From assembly GCA_020072815.1 (NCBI GenBank), contig JAIQGE010000012.1:62001-126000 (forward strand): a stretch of 64,000 nt of DNA. Direction: 5' to 3'. Each line of letters starts with the position of its first letter. Position 1 is the stretch's first letter. Origin of the DNA: Terriglobia bacterium (GTDB taxonomy: Bacteria; Acidobacteriota; Terriglobia; Terriglobales; Acidobacteriaceae). This document shows positions 26,622 through 34,796 of the stretch, piece after piece. Below the pieces are notes generated by a model. It was not told the origin of the DNA. It was given only the letters and a program-made list of their open reading frames with translations, and did not search any database. The translations under genes were made by a program, and so were the position numbers.

Positions 26622-27035
26622 TCAGGATAAACGGAAGCTGTGCGGCAGTAAATCCTCAATGGACATCTCTAGATACCCCTGCTGCCCCTTGAAGATGACC
26701 ACGGCATGGTCGCCGAACTCAAAAATCACCTGGCGGCAGGCACCGCAGGGCGAACATGGAACGTCGTCGCCGGTGACGACTGCCACGGCGCGGATGGAGA
26801 GCTTGGCCGCTTTGGTCAGCTGGACGGCGGTGAAGATGGCTGAACGTTCAGCACAATTGGTAAGCCCGTAAGAGGCATTTTCCACGTTGACTCCGGTGAA
26901 GACTTCACCTTGGTCGGTGAGCACAGCGGCTCCCACGCGGAAGTTGGAATAACGGGCGTAAGCGCGTTCCAGCGCCTTGCGGGCGGCGGCGATCAGCATT
27001 TCGCGGTCTTGCGCCGTAAGAGAACTGGGCGGCAT
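26622..27035 (-). CDS. cdd: Cytidine deaminase
   Basis: The 137-residue enzyme deaminates cytidine and deoxycytidine. The zinc-site motifs are NCAERSAIF (Cys ligand and catalytic Glu) and PCSPCGACRQV (two Cys ligands); the YSNFRVGAAVLT segment is the usual substrate loop. ATG 27035 lies behind a GGAG box. A GTG at 27077 would add 14 residues unlike the family. It is the first gene of the cdd-deoA operon. Confidence 0.95.
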   Translation of the reverse strand: MPPSSLTAQDREMLIAAARKALERAYARYSNFRVGAAVLTDQGEVFTGVNVENASYGLTNCAERSAIFTAVQLTKAAKLSIRAVAVVTGDDVPCSPCGACRQVIFEFGDHAVVIFKGQQGYLEMSIEDLLPHSFRLS

Positions 27036-27429
27036 GGCAATGGCTCCAATAGACCCCAATACATTACCACTAGGCACGATCCTTTGTTAAATCAATGATT
27101 TGGAGGGATTGAGAGGCTGCTTATGGTCGCCACAAACAGCCCCTGAACCATCCTCAACAAAGAGGCCCAAAAGCACCAAAAAGCTGTTCCGCACGGATTG
27201 GTGATGGGTCTTAATCATGTTGGGAGGAATTTACGGCGTGGCTGCGCAGACTACCATGGCACCTTCAATCGGCTCCTTGCGGGCAGAACCTTGCCAGGAC
27301 TGCTCGCTGGAGCGGGCGGGAGGCGCTACGGCTAGTCACCACACTGGTGAACTGGCGTTGTCACCGGCACGTGGCAACGCCGCTTCACTGGAGGCCCGCA
27401 GAAGGGGCGGGGTTGCTATAATCCCGGCG
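27036..27429. other. 394-bp divergent intergenic region
   Basis: It separates cdd (minus) from the sigma factor (plus). The plus-strand frame is open through much of it, but the encoded residues before the sigma domain do not resemble the family. The clearest signal is the extended -10 element at 27413-27422. Nothing else was recognised. Confidence 0.5.
27413..27422 (+). promoter_or_regulatory. Extended -10 promoter giving a probable leaderless transcript
   Basis: The sequence TTGCTATAAT contains a perfect TATAAT (27417-27422) with the upstream TGN extension. Only seven bases separate it from the ATG at 27430, so transcription would begin at or next to the start codon. No ribosome binding site precedes that ATG, which fits leaderless translation. 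Confidence 0.5.
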
Positions 27430-28020
27430 ATGGCCTGGGAAGAGCTTGCAGACGAGGCCCTAATCGCAAAATACCGCGAGGAAGCCGACAAGCAGACCGC
27501 GGAACAGTATGTAAACGAACTGTTTCGACGCCACCACGTGAAGGTGGCCCGCTGGTGCTTGTCATTCGCGCCGGACCGAGAATCGGCGGCCGACCTGGCC
27601 CAGGAAATCTGCGCCAAAGCCTACCAAAAACTCTCCTTGTTCAAAGGAGATTCAAAATTTTCAACTTGGTTGTTCTCCGTGGCCCGGAACCACTGTCTTA
27701 ATAGTGTGCGGTCGCGAGCCAACGCTCCGGTGATGGAAACTGACGAGACGGTCATGGAAACCCTGCCCGACCTGGTCAGCGACAATCCCCTGAAAACAGT
27801 GGAACGCAACCAACTGGCGGGACTTGCGCGCCAACTGATCAATGAAACGCTGGAAGAAACCGAAAAGACGGTCTTCACGCTTCATTATGCAGAAGAGGTC
27901 CCCCTGGATGTGATTACCCGCATGTTGAAATTGGACAACGCCAGCGGAGCCAAGGCTTACCTGGTAAGCGCCAAGAGAAAGCTGGAACGAGCCACAAAGA
28001 GATGGAAGGCAAGTCAGTAA
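27430..28020 (+). CDS. ECF-type RNA polymerase sigma factor
   Basis: The 196-residue product has sigma region 2 (residues 25-100; DRESAADLAQEICAKAYQKL and FKGDSKFSTWLFSVARNHCLN). A region 4 helix-turn-helix fills the C-terminus (TVFTLHYAEEVPLDVITRML). ATG 27430 is chosen because it begins the conserved part; the long upstream open frame encodes Gly/Ala/Arg-rich sequence unlike sigma factors. The next gene encodes a probable anti-sigma factor with a zinc-binding HxxxCxxC motif. The pair faces the BlaI-M56-CHAT operon, a grouping that suggests a linked stress or proteolytic response. Confidence 0.9.
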   Translation: MAWEELADEALIAKYREEADKQTAEQYVNELFRRHHVKVARWCLSFAPDRESAADLAQEICAKAYQKLSLFKGDSKFSTWLFSVARNHCLNSVRSRANAPVMETDETVMETLPDLVSDNPLKTVERNQLAGLARQLINETLEETEKTVFTLHYAEEVPLDVITRMLKLDNASGAKAYLVSAKRKLERATKRWKASQ

Positions 28021-28043
28021 CCCGGGTCCTCAGGAGAAGTAAC

Positions 28044-28754
28044 ATGGCCGACAACGCGAACAACACGAAAATCTGGCAGGAAGCAGTATCCGCCACCAAA
28101 GATTGTCCTCCAATTGAAATGCTGGAGAACGTGGAGCTGGGCTCCGCCGATCCCAAGGCCCAGCATGTGGCCGGCTGTGCGCACTGCCAGACCGAATTGG
28201 CCATGCTGAGAAGCTTTGAAGCAGCGACTCCTTCTGCCGACGAAGGCGCCGCCGTGGCCTGGATCACCGCCCAGTTGCAGCGCAACCAGAATCCTGCTGT
28301 TCAACCCAAAGGGAGGGTGCTGGCGTGGCGCAGTTTATTCAAAGTCCCTTACATGGCGGCCGCGGCAGCATTGATCATCGCCATCACTCTGGGAGTATCG
28401 CTGTATGACCGTTCCGGCCCGGGGCCGATCAATGGACAGGTGGGCACGGGAAACATGAGATCGGGAAGCATTCATCTGGTCGGTCCGATTGGCAACGTGC
28501 CTCAAGTTCCGCAGCAGTTGCAATGGGAAGCCGTTGCCGGCGCCGCCAGCTACACCGTGGAAGTCATGGAAGTGGATGGCCACGTAGATTGGACTGGACA
28601 AACGTCTCAGACTTCTCTGGCCGCCGCATCTGAAGTGAAGACCCTGGCCGCGATTCCCCACAAGCCCCTGGAGTGGAAAGTGACGGCATACGACGCCGCA
28701 GGCAAAGAGATTGCCGCGTCGGGCGCGCAGAGATTTGAAGTCACAGCGAAGTAG
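28044..28754 (+). CDS. Putative zinc-finger anti-sigma factor with transmembrane helix
   Basis: The 236-residue product starts at ATG 28044 behind AGGAGAAG, 23 bases after the sigma factor. The cytoplasmic part has HVAGCAHCQTEL (residues 36-47), the HxxxCxxC zinc motif of anti-sigma domains. One transmembrane helix follows near residues 105-125 (PYMAAAAALIIAITLGVSLY). The outer part reads as a fibronectin-like beta domain (LQWEAVAGAASYTVEVMEVD). It should hold the upstream sigma factor inactive until an envelope signal arrives. The ligand of the outer domain is unknown. Confidence 0.85.
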   Translation: MADNANNTKIWQEAVSATKDCPPIEMLENVELGSADPKAQHVAGCAHCQTELAMLRSFEAATPSADEGAAVAWITAQLQRNQNPAVQPKGRVLAWRSLFKVPYMAAAAALIIAITLGVSLYDRSGPGPINGQVGTGNMRSGSIHLVGPIGNVPQVPQQLQWEAVAGAASYTVEVMEVDGHVDWTGQTSQTSLAAASEVKTLAAIPHKPLEWKVTAYDAAGKEIAASGAQRFEVTAK

Positions 28755-28796
28755 TAAAGCGAGCTGAGCGCAGAACAGCAAATGCCGCAACTCCTT

Positions 28797-31409
28797 CTAG
28801 GACCTGTTCACAGTCCCCTGGACGGTCTCTGCTGATCTGCGCTTGGCGCGAACCTGAAACAACACAAGCACAGCGGCCAGCACAACCAGCAGGGGAAGCA
28901 ACAGCATTTGCCAGGGAATGAATCTGGGCACGGGATCCATGCCGTCGCCATTCAGGACGAACGCCGCCCAGTATTTGGGATGGCTCAATTCCGTCCCCGA
29001 TCGCAGGAACTCCAGCTTGGTGAGGCGCAAGGCTTCCGCCTTGGATTTATGCTTCTTCAGCAGGAAATAATAAAACTGCTTCATGAACTCGGCAGTGGGG
29101 CCGTCCGGCACGCGCCACAGCGTGGTCAGCGCGGAGCGTGATCCCGCGGCCAGCAGCGCGCGGCTGAAAGCCTGCACGCCTTCGCCCGGCACCAGACGCC
29201 CGCGTTCCGTATCGCACGCCGAGAGCGTTGCCAGGTCCACGCCGCGCAGGTCCAGGTCATACAGTTCTTTCAGGAAGAGATAGTTGTTGGGCTCACCCGG
29301 CTGGTCGGGCGAAAAAAGCAGTCGCGAGCGCTCCGGGTTGTCCATGTCAGCCACGGCGTGCGTGCTCACGTGCAGCAGTGCGGCGCGCGAACGGGTGGAA
29401 TCAAAAAAACTCGGCTTAACGTCCTCCGGACCAAGGAACAGCTTGGCGCGACCGGCGCTCATACCGGCAATGGCGCGAATCTCATCTGCCGAACTGGGAA
29501 GGCGGCCAAGCTCGCCGCGCGAGGCGCCCACCAGCGAGCTCTCTCCGCTGCCGACTACCGAGGGATCACCGAAGGCCACCAGTTGTCTCTGCCATGGATA
29601 TCCCAGGCCTGCCGACTTCTGCAAGGCTCCGCGCAAAAGCAAGATCGCGCTGGGCAAATACGTTACGTCGTGACTCTCCAGCACGGCGCTCCCTTGCGAG
29701 ATCGGCAGGAGTTCGAACGGAACCATGCTGAGGAAGCCGTCCGGCACGATCAGGAGATGGGGGTAGCGGACGTCAGACAGCGGGGCGATTCCGCTGGGCA
29801 GCAGCGCGCTGATCTTCTGAAAATCATTCTTCCAGTCCGATCCAAGATTTTCCGGCATGCTGGAAACCAACTGGGCGAGCTGGTCAACTTCGCCTGGCGC
29901 GAACTTTTTCAGCGCGATCCCGGTGGAGTCGCGAGTCACCCAGACAGCCGCCACCGCATCTTTGCCTTGCCAGAATTCAACCAGCGCCGTGCCAGCCGGC
30001 AAGCGGCCCTGGATTGACGCCACCGTGAGCAAAGATGGCGCTACCGTGCCGGTGAAGAAGCGGTCCTGAAAGACGCGCGCGCGGCTGCGTTCCATGAACT
30101 CAAACGCAGCGCCAGAGTCATTGCGGTCCAGCAGCAACTGGATGAGCGCGTCATAAACCTCGCGCTTGTCGGCGAGAAAATCAGTCCGCAAACGCGATAA
30201 CTGCAGTTTGAAACGCAAACTTTCAATGCGCTTGATGGCGTCACGAAACTTCTGCTCGGCCACGTCCGCGCGGCCCTGGCTTTGCGCGATCTGTCCCAGG
30301 GCGTAGAGGGCCTTCCATTGTTCTTCCACCGTGTTCAGTTGCTCAGCAGCAGCCAGCGCAGCTTCCAACTCCTTGGACGCCTCCGGGAACCGTTGCAACT
30401 GGCGCAGCGCTTCTCCGCGATAGAGCGTGGTTTGCATGACTTCACGCCGGTTCCCCGTCTTCTCCGCCCGCGCCCGCGCGCGATCAAACGTCTTGAGGGC
30501 CTCCTGCGGCTTGCGCAGGTCCATGACCTCGACAATGCCTCGGTTCTTAAGAACGCCGATTTCGCCGTCAGCATCTTTTTCGCGAGCGTAAGCAAGTTCC
30601 GCCTGCTGGTAATTGACCAGCGTGCTGTGGATGTCTTCCAAGCGTCGAAACGCCACACCCAGGTTGATGTGCATTTGCGCCACGTCGCGCGGCGAAAGCC
30701 CCTGGGCCTTCCCGGATTCGAGGATGTCCTGGTAAATGGCGATGGCCCGGCGGTTATTTCCGATGCGCTGATACAACGTAGCCAGATTGGCCTGCGTGAT
30801 CTGGCGCCAGAACGCGGTCCACGGCTGGCCCGCGCCTTTCTCCACATACTGCATGGCCGATTCATACGTGCGCAGCGCCTCAGAGTATTTGGCTTCGTAA
30901 TACTGCACGTTGCCCAGATTGTTGAGGATGAGCACAGCGGTTTGCGGGTCGCTGCCCTCGCCGGCCAGCTTCAAGGCCAGTTCCAGCTCTTCAGCGGCCT
31001 CAGGATATTTTCCGGCGTTCAAGAAGGCGAAACCGGCATCATTGCGGGCTTCGGCTTCGCAATTCTTGTCCTGCAATTTCTGGCAAACTCTCGTGCTCTC
31101 GCGCGCCAGGGCCACCGCCTGGTCGTAATCGCCGGCGGAATTAGCGATGTCACTCAGATTGTTCAGAACGGTAGCAAGGTCCTGGCTGGGCCCGCGGGAA
31201 CGAAGCTGCGGCAGAAGGGACTGGAACACTTTCTGCGCTTCGTCCGGGGAGTTTGCGACGCGCAAAGACTTGGCCTTTTCGATCTGGGCTTTGATATCGG
31301 ACGAAGCATCCTGCGCCGCAGGGGCTGGCAGTCCTGCGGACCAGATCACTGAGGCCAATATCAGGAATGCAAGAAGTCTAGGCACGGTCAGGGCAAGTAT
31401 ATTGCACAC
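28797..31409 (-). CDS. TPR-CHAT caspase-like protease
   Basis: The 870-residue product has an N-terminal signal or anchor, about ten TPR-like helical repeats (residues 40-430), a C-terminal CHAT peptidase domain and a final transmembrane helix (MLLLPLLVVLAAVLVLFQV) with a short basic tail. The CHAT catalytic dyad can be read as His in LLHVSTHAVADM (about residue 681) and Cys in LATLSACDTERG (about residue 730). CHAT proteases cleave protein partners in response to signals; in several bacteria they work in defence or programmed death. It is the last gene of a run blaI - M56 - CHAT, 30 bases after the M56 stop. The start is GTG 31409; GTG 31385 is an alternative that gives a neater signal peptide. 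Confidence 0.9.
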   Translation of the reverse strand: MCNILALTVPRLLAFLILASVIWSAGLPAPAAQDASSDIKAQIEKAKSLRVANSPDEAQKVFQSLLPQLRSRGPSQDLATVLNNLSDIANSAGDYDQAVALARESTRVCQKLQDKNCEAEARNDAGFAFLNAGKYPEAAEELELALKLAGEGSDPQTAVLILNNLGNVQYYEAKYSEALRTYESAMQYVEKGAGQPWTAFWRQITQANLATLYQRIGNNRRAIAIYQDILESGKAQGLSPRDVAQMHINLGVAFRRLEDIHSTLVNYQQAELAYAREKDADGEIGVLKNRGIVEVMDLRKPQEALKTFDRARARAEKTGNRREVMQTTLYRGEALRQLQRFPEASKELEAALAAAEQLNTVEEQWKALYALGQIAQSQGRADVAEQKFRDAIKRIESLRFKLQLSRLRTDFLADKREVYDALIQLLLDRNDSGAAFEFMERSRARVFQDRFFTGTVAPSLLTVASIQGRLPAGTALVEFWQGKDAVAAVWVTRDSTGIALKKFAPGEVDQLAQLVSSMPENLGSDWKNDFQKISALLPSGIAPLSDVRYPHLLIVPDGFLSMVPFELLPISQGSAVLESHDVTYLPSAILLLRGALQKSAGLGYPWQRQLVAFGDPSVVGSGESSLVGASRGELGRLPSSADEIRAIAGMSAGRAKLFLGPEDVKPSFFDSTRSRAALLHVSTHAVADMDNPERSRLLFSPDQPGEPNNYLFLKELYDLDLRGVDLATLSACDTERGRLVPGEGVQAFSRALLAAGSRSALTTLWRVPDGPTAEFMKQFYYFLLKKHKSKAEALRLTKLEFLRSGTELSHPKYWAAFVLNGDGMDPVPRFIPWQMLLLPLLVVLAAVLVLFQVRAKRRSAETVQGTVNRS

Positions 31410-31439
31410 GCAACAGGTCAGCTAGCCGAGCGGAGGAGC

Positions 31440-32423
31440 TCAGCGAACGAGAAATTCCAGAATGTCGTGGATCGCCGGCAGAACAACCGGAACAGCGATG
31501 GCATAGCCGAGCACAGCCAGGGTAGCGAAAAGAAGAAGCCGGGCGCTCAGGGGTCCACGTTGCGCGGGCCTGGCCAGATTGCCGCCGCCTTCTTCCAGGA
31601 GTTCCTGCAAGTGCATGACGCGGGCTTCCAGTGAGCTTCCGCATGGAAGCAGATGGGAAGCTGCCAGAGGACCCATGGGCAACGGAGGCCGGCTGAGTCG
31701 CCCAACCTTGACCAGGGCCGATGACAGGTCCAGCGCCGAAGCGCCCGCGGTCAAAGCAGCTTGATCGGCGGCGACTTCTGACGCTTGGGTCCACGCGGTG
31801 TCCACGGCGCGGACCATTGTGATTTGCTCCGGCAGCCGGGTGATTCCCAGCAGCAGCCGGCGCAGGTTATCAAAAGATTTTACGTGGGCCATCTCATGGG
31901 CCAGCGCCGCAGACAACTCCTCGGCGGAGAGCGTTTCCAAGATTTCTTTAGCAATAAATACCCGGGGACGCAGAAACCCTGTAACCGCCAGGAGTGAAGC
32001 GCAGCCTGCAACCCGGTAGATGGGAAATGTCATGCCGGGGAGGTGCAGAGGCTCGCTGTTCGCCAGCCACTGATCCTGCGCCAGGCGCGTGGCGCGAAGA
32101 ATACGCAAGCCGCGGACCAGCATGACGATCAGCACCAGAGCGCCAGCCGTCGCCAGGGCCGCCAGCCGCAGACTCATGCCTTCACCGGTGGATGCCGGTT
32201 CAAACTCCACAAAGGCCGGCAAGACAAATCCCACCGTCACCAGTGAGGCCAAGGCCAAGGGCAGCATGCGGATGGCAAACAGCAGATTGGCGCTGTGCGC
32301 CGGCGCGATGGCCCCTGCCCGCTGGCGGAAAAGTTTCACCGCAGGCAGGCAAAGTATAGAGGCGGCGGCCAGCACGATGAACAGGACCGCCAGGCAGAGC
32401 GCAATCGCCAGCGCGTAAAACAT
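31440..32423 (-). CDS. M56-family (BlaR1-like) membrane metallopeptidase
   Basis: The 327-residue product has three or four transmembrane helices and the zinc-peptidase motif ALAHEMAHVKSFDNLRR (HExxH, about residue 176). Unlike true BlaR1/MecR1 it lacks an extracellular penicillin-binding sensor domain; the C-terminus ends in a hydrophobic helix. M56 enzymes of this type cleave or inactivate a BlaI-family repressor, here encoded four bases upstream. The downstream CHAT protease is probably part of the same regulon. Confidence 0.92.
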   Translation of the reverse strand: MFYALAIALCLAVLFIVLAAASILCLPAVKLFRQRAGAIAPAHSANLLFAIRMLPLALASLVTVGFVLPAFVEFEPASTGEGMSLRLAALATAGALVLIVMLVRGLRILRATRLAQDQWLANSEPLHLPGMTFPIYRVAGCASLLAVTGFLRPRVFIAKEILETLSAEELSAALAHEMAHVKSFDNLRRLLLGITRLPEQITMVRAVDTAWTQASEVAADQAALTAGASALDLSSALVKVGRLSRPPLPMGPLAASHLLPCGSSLEARVMHLQELLEEGGGNLARPAQRGPLSARLLLFATLAVLGYAIAVPVVLPAIHDILEFLVR

Positions 32424-32427
32424 GGGG

Positions 32428-32853
32428 CTACTCCGGACGGCGCAGCGCGCGCCGCTTGGCTTTCACCAGTTGCTCCAGACGGTCGAGCATCCGCTGGTCG
32501 CGCTCACTCACGGCGTCCACAAAACTGGAAAGGACCGCCTGGCTGTTAACGCCTTCATGCAACACCATCCCGAACAGATGCTGCGCCACGCGCTCCTGGT
32601 ATTCCTTCTCCGTGAACGCGGGGACATAGAAATAGGCTTTGCCCACTTTGCGCCGCTGCAACAGGCCCTTCTTGTAGAGACGATCCAAGGTGGTCATCAC
32701 CGTGGTGTAGGCCAGGCGGCCAGAGAATTCCTGATGGAGATCGCGGACGCTGATCTCGCCGCGCGCCCAGATGCGCTCCATGACCTCCGACTCCAGCTTT
32801 CCCAGTTGGTCCACGGCGGCGGAGCGCGCTCCAAAATGTCGTTTCAGCCACAT
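32428..32853 (-). CDS. BlaI/MecI/CopY-family transcriptional repressor
   Basis: The 141-residue product has a winged helix-turn-helix (LGKLESEVMERIWARGEISVRD at its start; then AYTTVMTTLDRLYKKGLL, the recognition part) and a C-terminal dimerisation and cleavage region. It should repress its own operon until cleaved by the M56 peptidase encoded next. A palindrome directly upstream (32861-32880) is a candidate operator. No beta-lactamase gene is present, so the target process is not classical resistance. Confidence 0.93.
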   Translation of the reverse strand: MWLKRHFGARSAAVDQLGKLESEVMERIWARGEISVRDLHQEFSGRLAYTTVMTTLDRLYKKGLLQRRKVGKAYFYVPAFTEKEYQERVAQHLFGMVLHEGVNSQAVLSSFVDAVSERDQRMLDRLEQLVKAKRRALRRPE

Positions 32854-32860
32854 GAAGAAA

Positions 32861-32880
32861 GAGTCTTGTTTGCCAGACTC
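32861..32880 (-). promoter_or_regulatory. Candidate BlaI operator
   Basis: GAGTCT at 32861-32866 and AGACTC at 32875-32880 form a perfect inverted repeat with an eight-base spacer, starting eight bases before the blaI start codon. Position and symmetry suit repressor binding, though the sequence differs from the TACA/TGTA core of staphylococcal operators. Confidence 0.4.
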
Positions 32881-32970
32881 ACTTTATCAGAAGGCCGGGG
32901 CGGCGTGGAAATGAAAAGCCCGCTTGCAGCAAAAGCCCGTTCGCTGTTCCAAGAGATGGCCGAAGAGGCT

Positions 32971-33903
32971 TCAGTTCGCTTTGGCCATATGCTCAACCAG
33001 GCTTGCGAAGATGCGATCTAAATGGGCGTTCCACTGGTTCCAGTCGTGCCCGCCGGGATTGACGTGAAACTCGTAGCGCAAATGGCGCGGATCCAGCAGC
33101 AGCGCGAACTTGCGGTTTGCCGGCAACAGACCTTCTTTGTCGCCGCATGAGAGATACAGGTATGGGACCTTGGCTGGCTCGGCGGACCGGGCCAGGACGA
33201 AGGGATCGTTGTCCCGTCGCGTCTGGCTTCCCCACGGGCCAAAGATGGAACTGTGATGGCGCCACTGGTCAACGCGCTTGATGGAAAACGGACGGCTGGG
33301 AACGTCAATGGCCGGGCTGACGCCAGCAGCAAAGAAGAACAAGTCAGGATGTTTCAACGCCATGTTCACTGCGCCGAATCCGCCCATCGAGACACCGATG
33401 ATGGCGCGGCTGGCGCGGCCGGGAGCCGCGGGAAATTTGCTCTCAACATCAGCGATCAGATCATGAACAATGTAGTCTTCGTATCGTTCCTGCTGATGAT
33501 CGGCGGAATTGGTGTAGTAAGAAGAATGGCCTTCCGGCATCACCAGGATCAAGCCCCGTTCGGCAAAGTGAGGCTCGGCGAAACGCGCAACGTCGGAGTC
33601 GTTCGACCAACTGCGAAAACCTTCGCCCCCACCATGGAGCAAATAAACCACAGGCAGCTTCTGGCCCGAGGAAATCTTGGCAGGCAATATGACGCGGTAT
33701 GGCATGTCGCGATTGAGAGCGGCGTTGTGGAACGTGACATCGCGCATTATCACGCCGGGAGTGAGGCGGGGATGATCCGGCGGCGACGACGCGTTCTTGG
33801 TACAACAGACCAGCAGCGCCAGGGCGATCAAAGAGAGCATGGGCGCATACAGTGAGCGCGATCGAATCAAGTGGACACTTCGCTGCGTAGGTGTATCTGT
33901 CAT
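32971..33903 (-). CDS. Secreted or lipoprotein esterase (esterase D-like alpha/beta hydrolase)
   Basis: The 310-residue product has a hydrophobic segment ending LALLVCCTKN, which could be a lipobox. The catalytic fold of the esterase family that includes FrmB/antigen 85 follows: LPVVYLLHGGGEGFRSW (oxyanion loop), IIGVSMGGFGAVNMAL with the nucleophile Ser, and NPGGHDWNQW with the catalytic His. The start is uncertain: ATG 33903 is used, but ATG 33840 just before the hydrophobic segment is a good alternative and ATG 33948 is possible. Substrate is unknown. It is transcribed toward and away from blaI as a separate unit. Confidence 0.85.
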   Translation of the reverse strand: MTDTPTQRSVHLIRSRSLYAPMLSLIALALLVCCTKNASSPPDHPRLTPGVIMRDVTFHNAALNRDMPYRVILPAKISSGQKLPVVYLLHGGGEGFRSWSNDSDVARFAEPHFAERGLILVMPEGHSSYYTNSADHQQERYEDYIVHDLIADVESKFPAAPGRASRAIIGVSMGGFGAVNMALKHPDLFFFAAGVSPAIDVPSRPFSIKRVDQWRHHSSIFGPWGSQTRRDNDPFVLARSAEPAKVPYLYLSCGDKEGLLPANRKFALLLDPRHLRYEFHVNPGGHDWNQWNAHLDRIFASLVEHMAKAN

Positions 33904-33999
33904 AATGAGGATGGCTCTAGCAGTCTGCCCGATAAGAGATAGGCGCACTTGCGTGTCTGTAAATGTTAGCCTCTCGCAGCAGGTTCTGGAGGAGCAACT

Positions 34000-34488
34000 G
34001 TGATTTGGATTAAAAGACTTATCGTAGCATCGCCTTTTATGGTTGCTGCTGTTTTAACCATACTCATAAATGTAGCTGACCGATTTCACTGGCGACATGA
34101 ACACATCGCCGGATATGGCTTTCTATTTGGCGCACCTTGGGCTTGGCTTCTAGACCGCAGCTGGTTCGGAAGCGTTCACCCGCGATGGTTGGAAGCACTC
34201 ATCGGTCAGTGCGTTATTCTGTGGGTTCCTGCCATCCTTTACTCTGCTTGCCTGTGGCTGATGCTTCGCGGCATCGGCTTTGTCGCTCATCGAGCGTCCC
34301 CGATAGGGGTGCCGTTCACGGGCAGTTGTTGGTACCCATGTCGAGAGAGAGTCACGAAGGCCTTTCTTTCCGCTCCTTCTCGCGTTCGGCGGCTTTATCG
34401 CGCAGGGCGCGGCCTTTGTCCGGAGTGGGATCAGGCACCAGGCCGTAGGCTTTGCGTCCGTCGTGGTCTTCAGGGAGGTATTCGGTGA
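34000..34488 (+). CDS. Small membrane protein with doubtful C-terminus
   Basis: The GTG start at 34000 follows a strong GGAGGAG ribosome binding site. Residues 1-100 contain three hydrophobic segments (KRLIVASPFMVAAVLTILIN; a middle segment near residue 45; CVILWVPAILYSACLWLML) and look like a genuine membrane protein. After about residue 105 the frame becomes Arg/Pro/Cys-rich and runs 137 bases into the oppositely oriented reductase gene, which is certain. This suggests a frameshift or truncation that removed the true end. No family was recognised. Confidence 0.5.
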   Translation: MIWIKRLIVASPFMVAAVLTILINVADRFHWRHEHIAGYGFLFGAPWAWLLDRSWFGSVHPRWLEALIGQCVILWVPAILYSACLWLMLRGIGFVAHRASPIGVPFTGSCWYPCRERVTKAFLSAPSRVRRLYRAGRGLCPEWDQAPGRRLCVRRGLQGGIR

Positions 34489-34777
34489 TGGGCAGGCCAT
34501 CTTTGTTCACGAACAACAGACAGTGGCAGTACTTGTAGATCTGCATGTCATCGCAGGCGCAAATCCATGTGCGATGGGTGATCTCTTCTTTCTTGTCGGG
34601 ATAGAAACGGCAGGGACAGAGCGGCTTGCCCAGCGTGTCAAGATGCTTGGCCAGCCCGACGACCACGCATTCCAATACTTCCGGGTCAGGGTGGGTGGTG
34701 GTGCCGGATTTCTCGCAGTATTTTTCAACGAACTTGCGGATGCGCTGCAAGGATTGCTCAGTGGCTTTGTCGCTCAT
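34352..34777 (-). CDS. Ferredoxin-thioredoxin reductase catalytic subunit
   Basis: The 141-residue product has the exact cysteine pattern of the FTR catalytic chain: Cys54-Pro-Cys56, sixteen residues, Cys73-Ala-Cys75, eight residues, Cys84-His-Cys86. These hold a 4Fe-4S cluster next to a redox-active disulfide that reduces thioredoxin with electrons from ferredoxin. No variable subunit, ferredoxin or thioredoxin gene is adjacent. The last 25 residues are a charged tail rich in Lys, Arg and Glu absent from plant enzymes. Confidence 0.92.
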   Translation of the reverse strand: MSDKATEQSLQRIRKFVEKYCEKSGTTTHPDPEVLECVVVGLAKHLDTLGKPLCPCRFYPDKKEEITHRTWICACDDMQIYKYCHCLLFVNKDGLPITEYLPEDHDGRKAYGLVPDPTPDKGRALRDKAAEREKERKERPS

Positions 34778-34796
34778 GCCGTGGTTGCCTTTCGCG

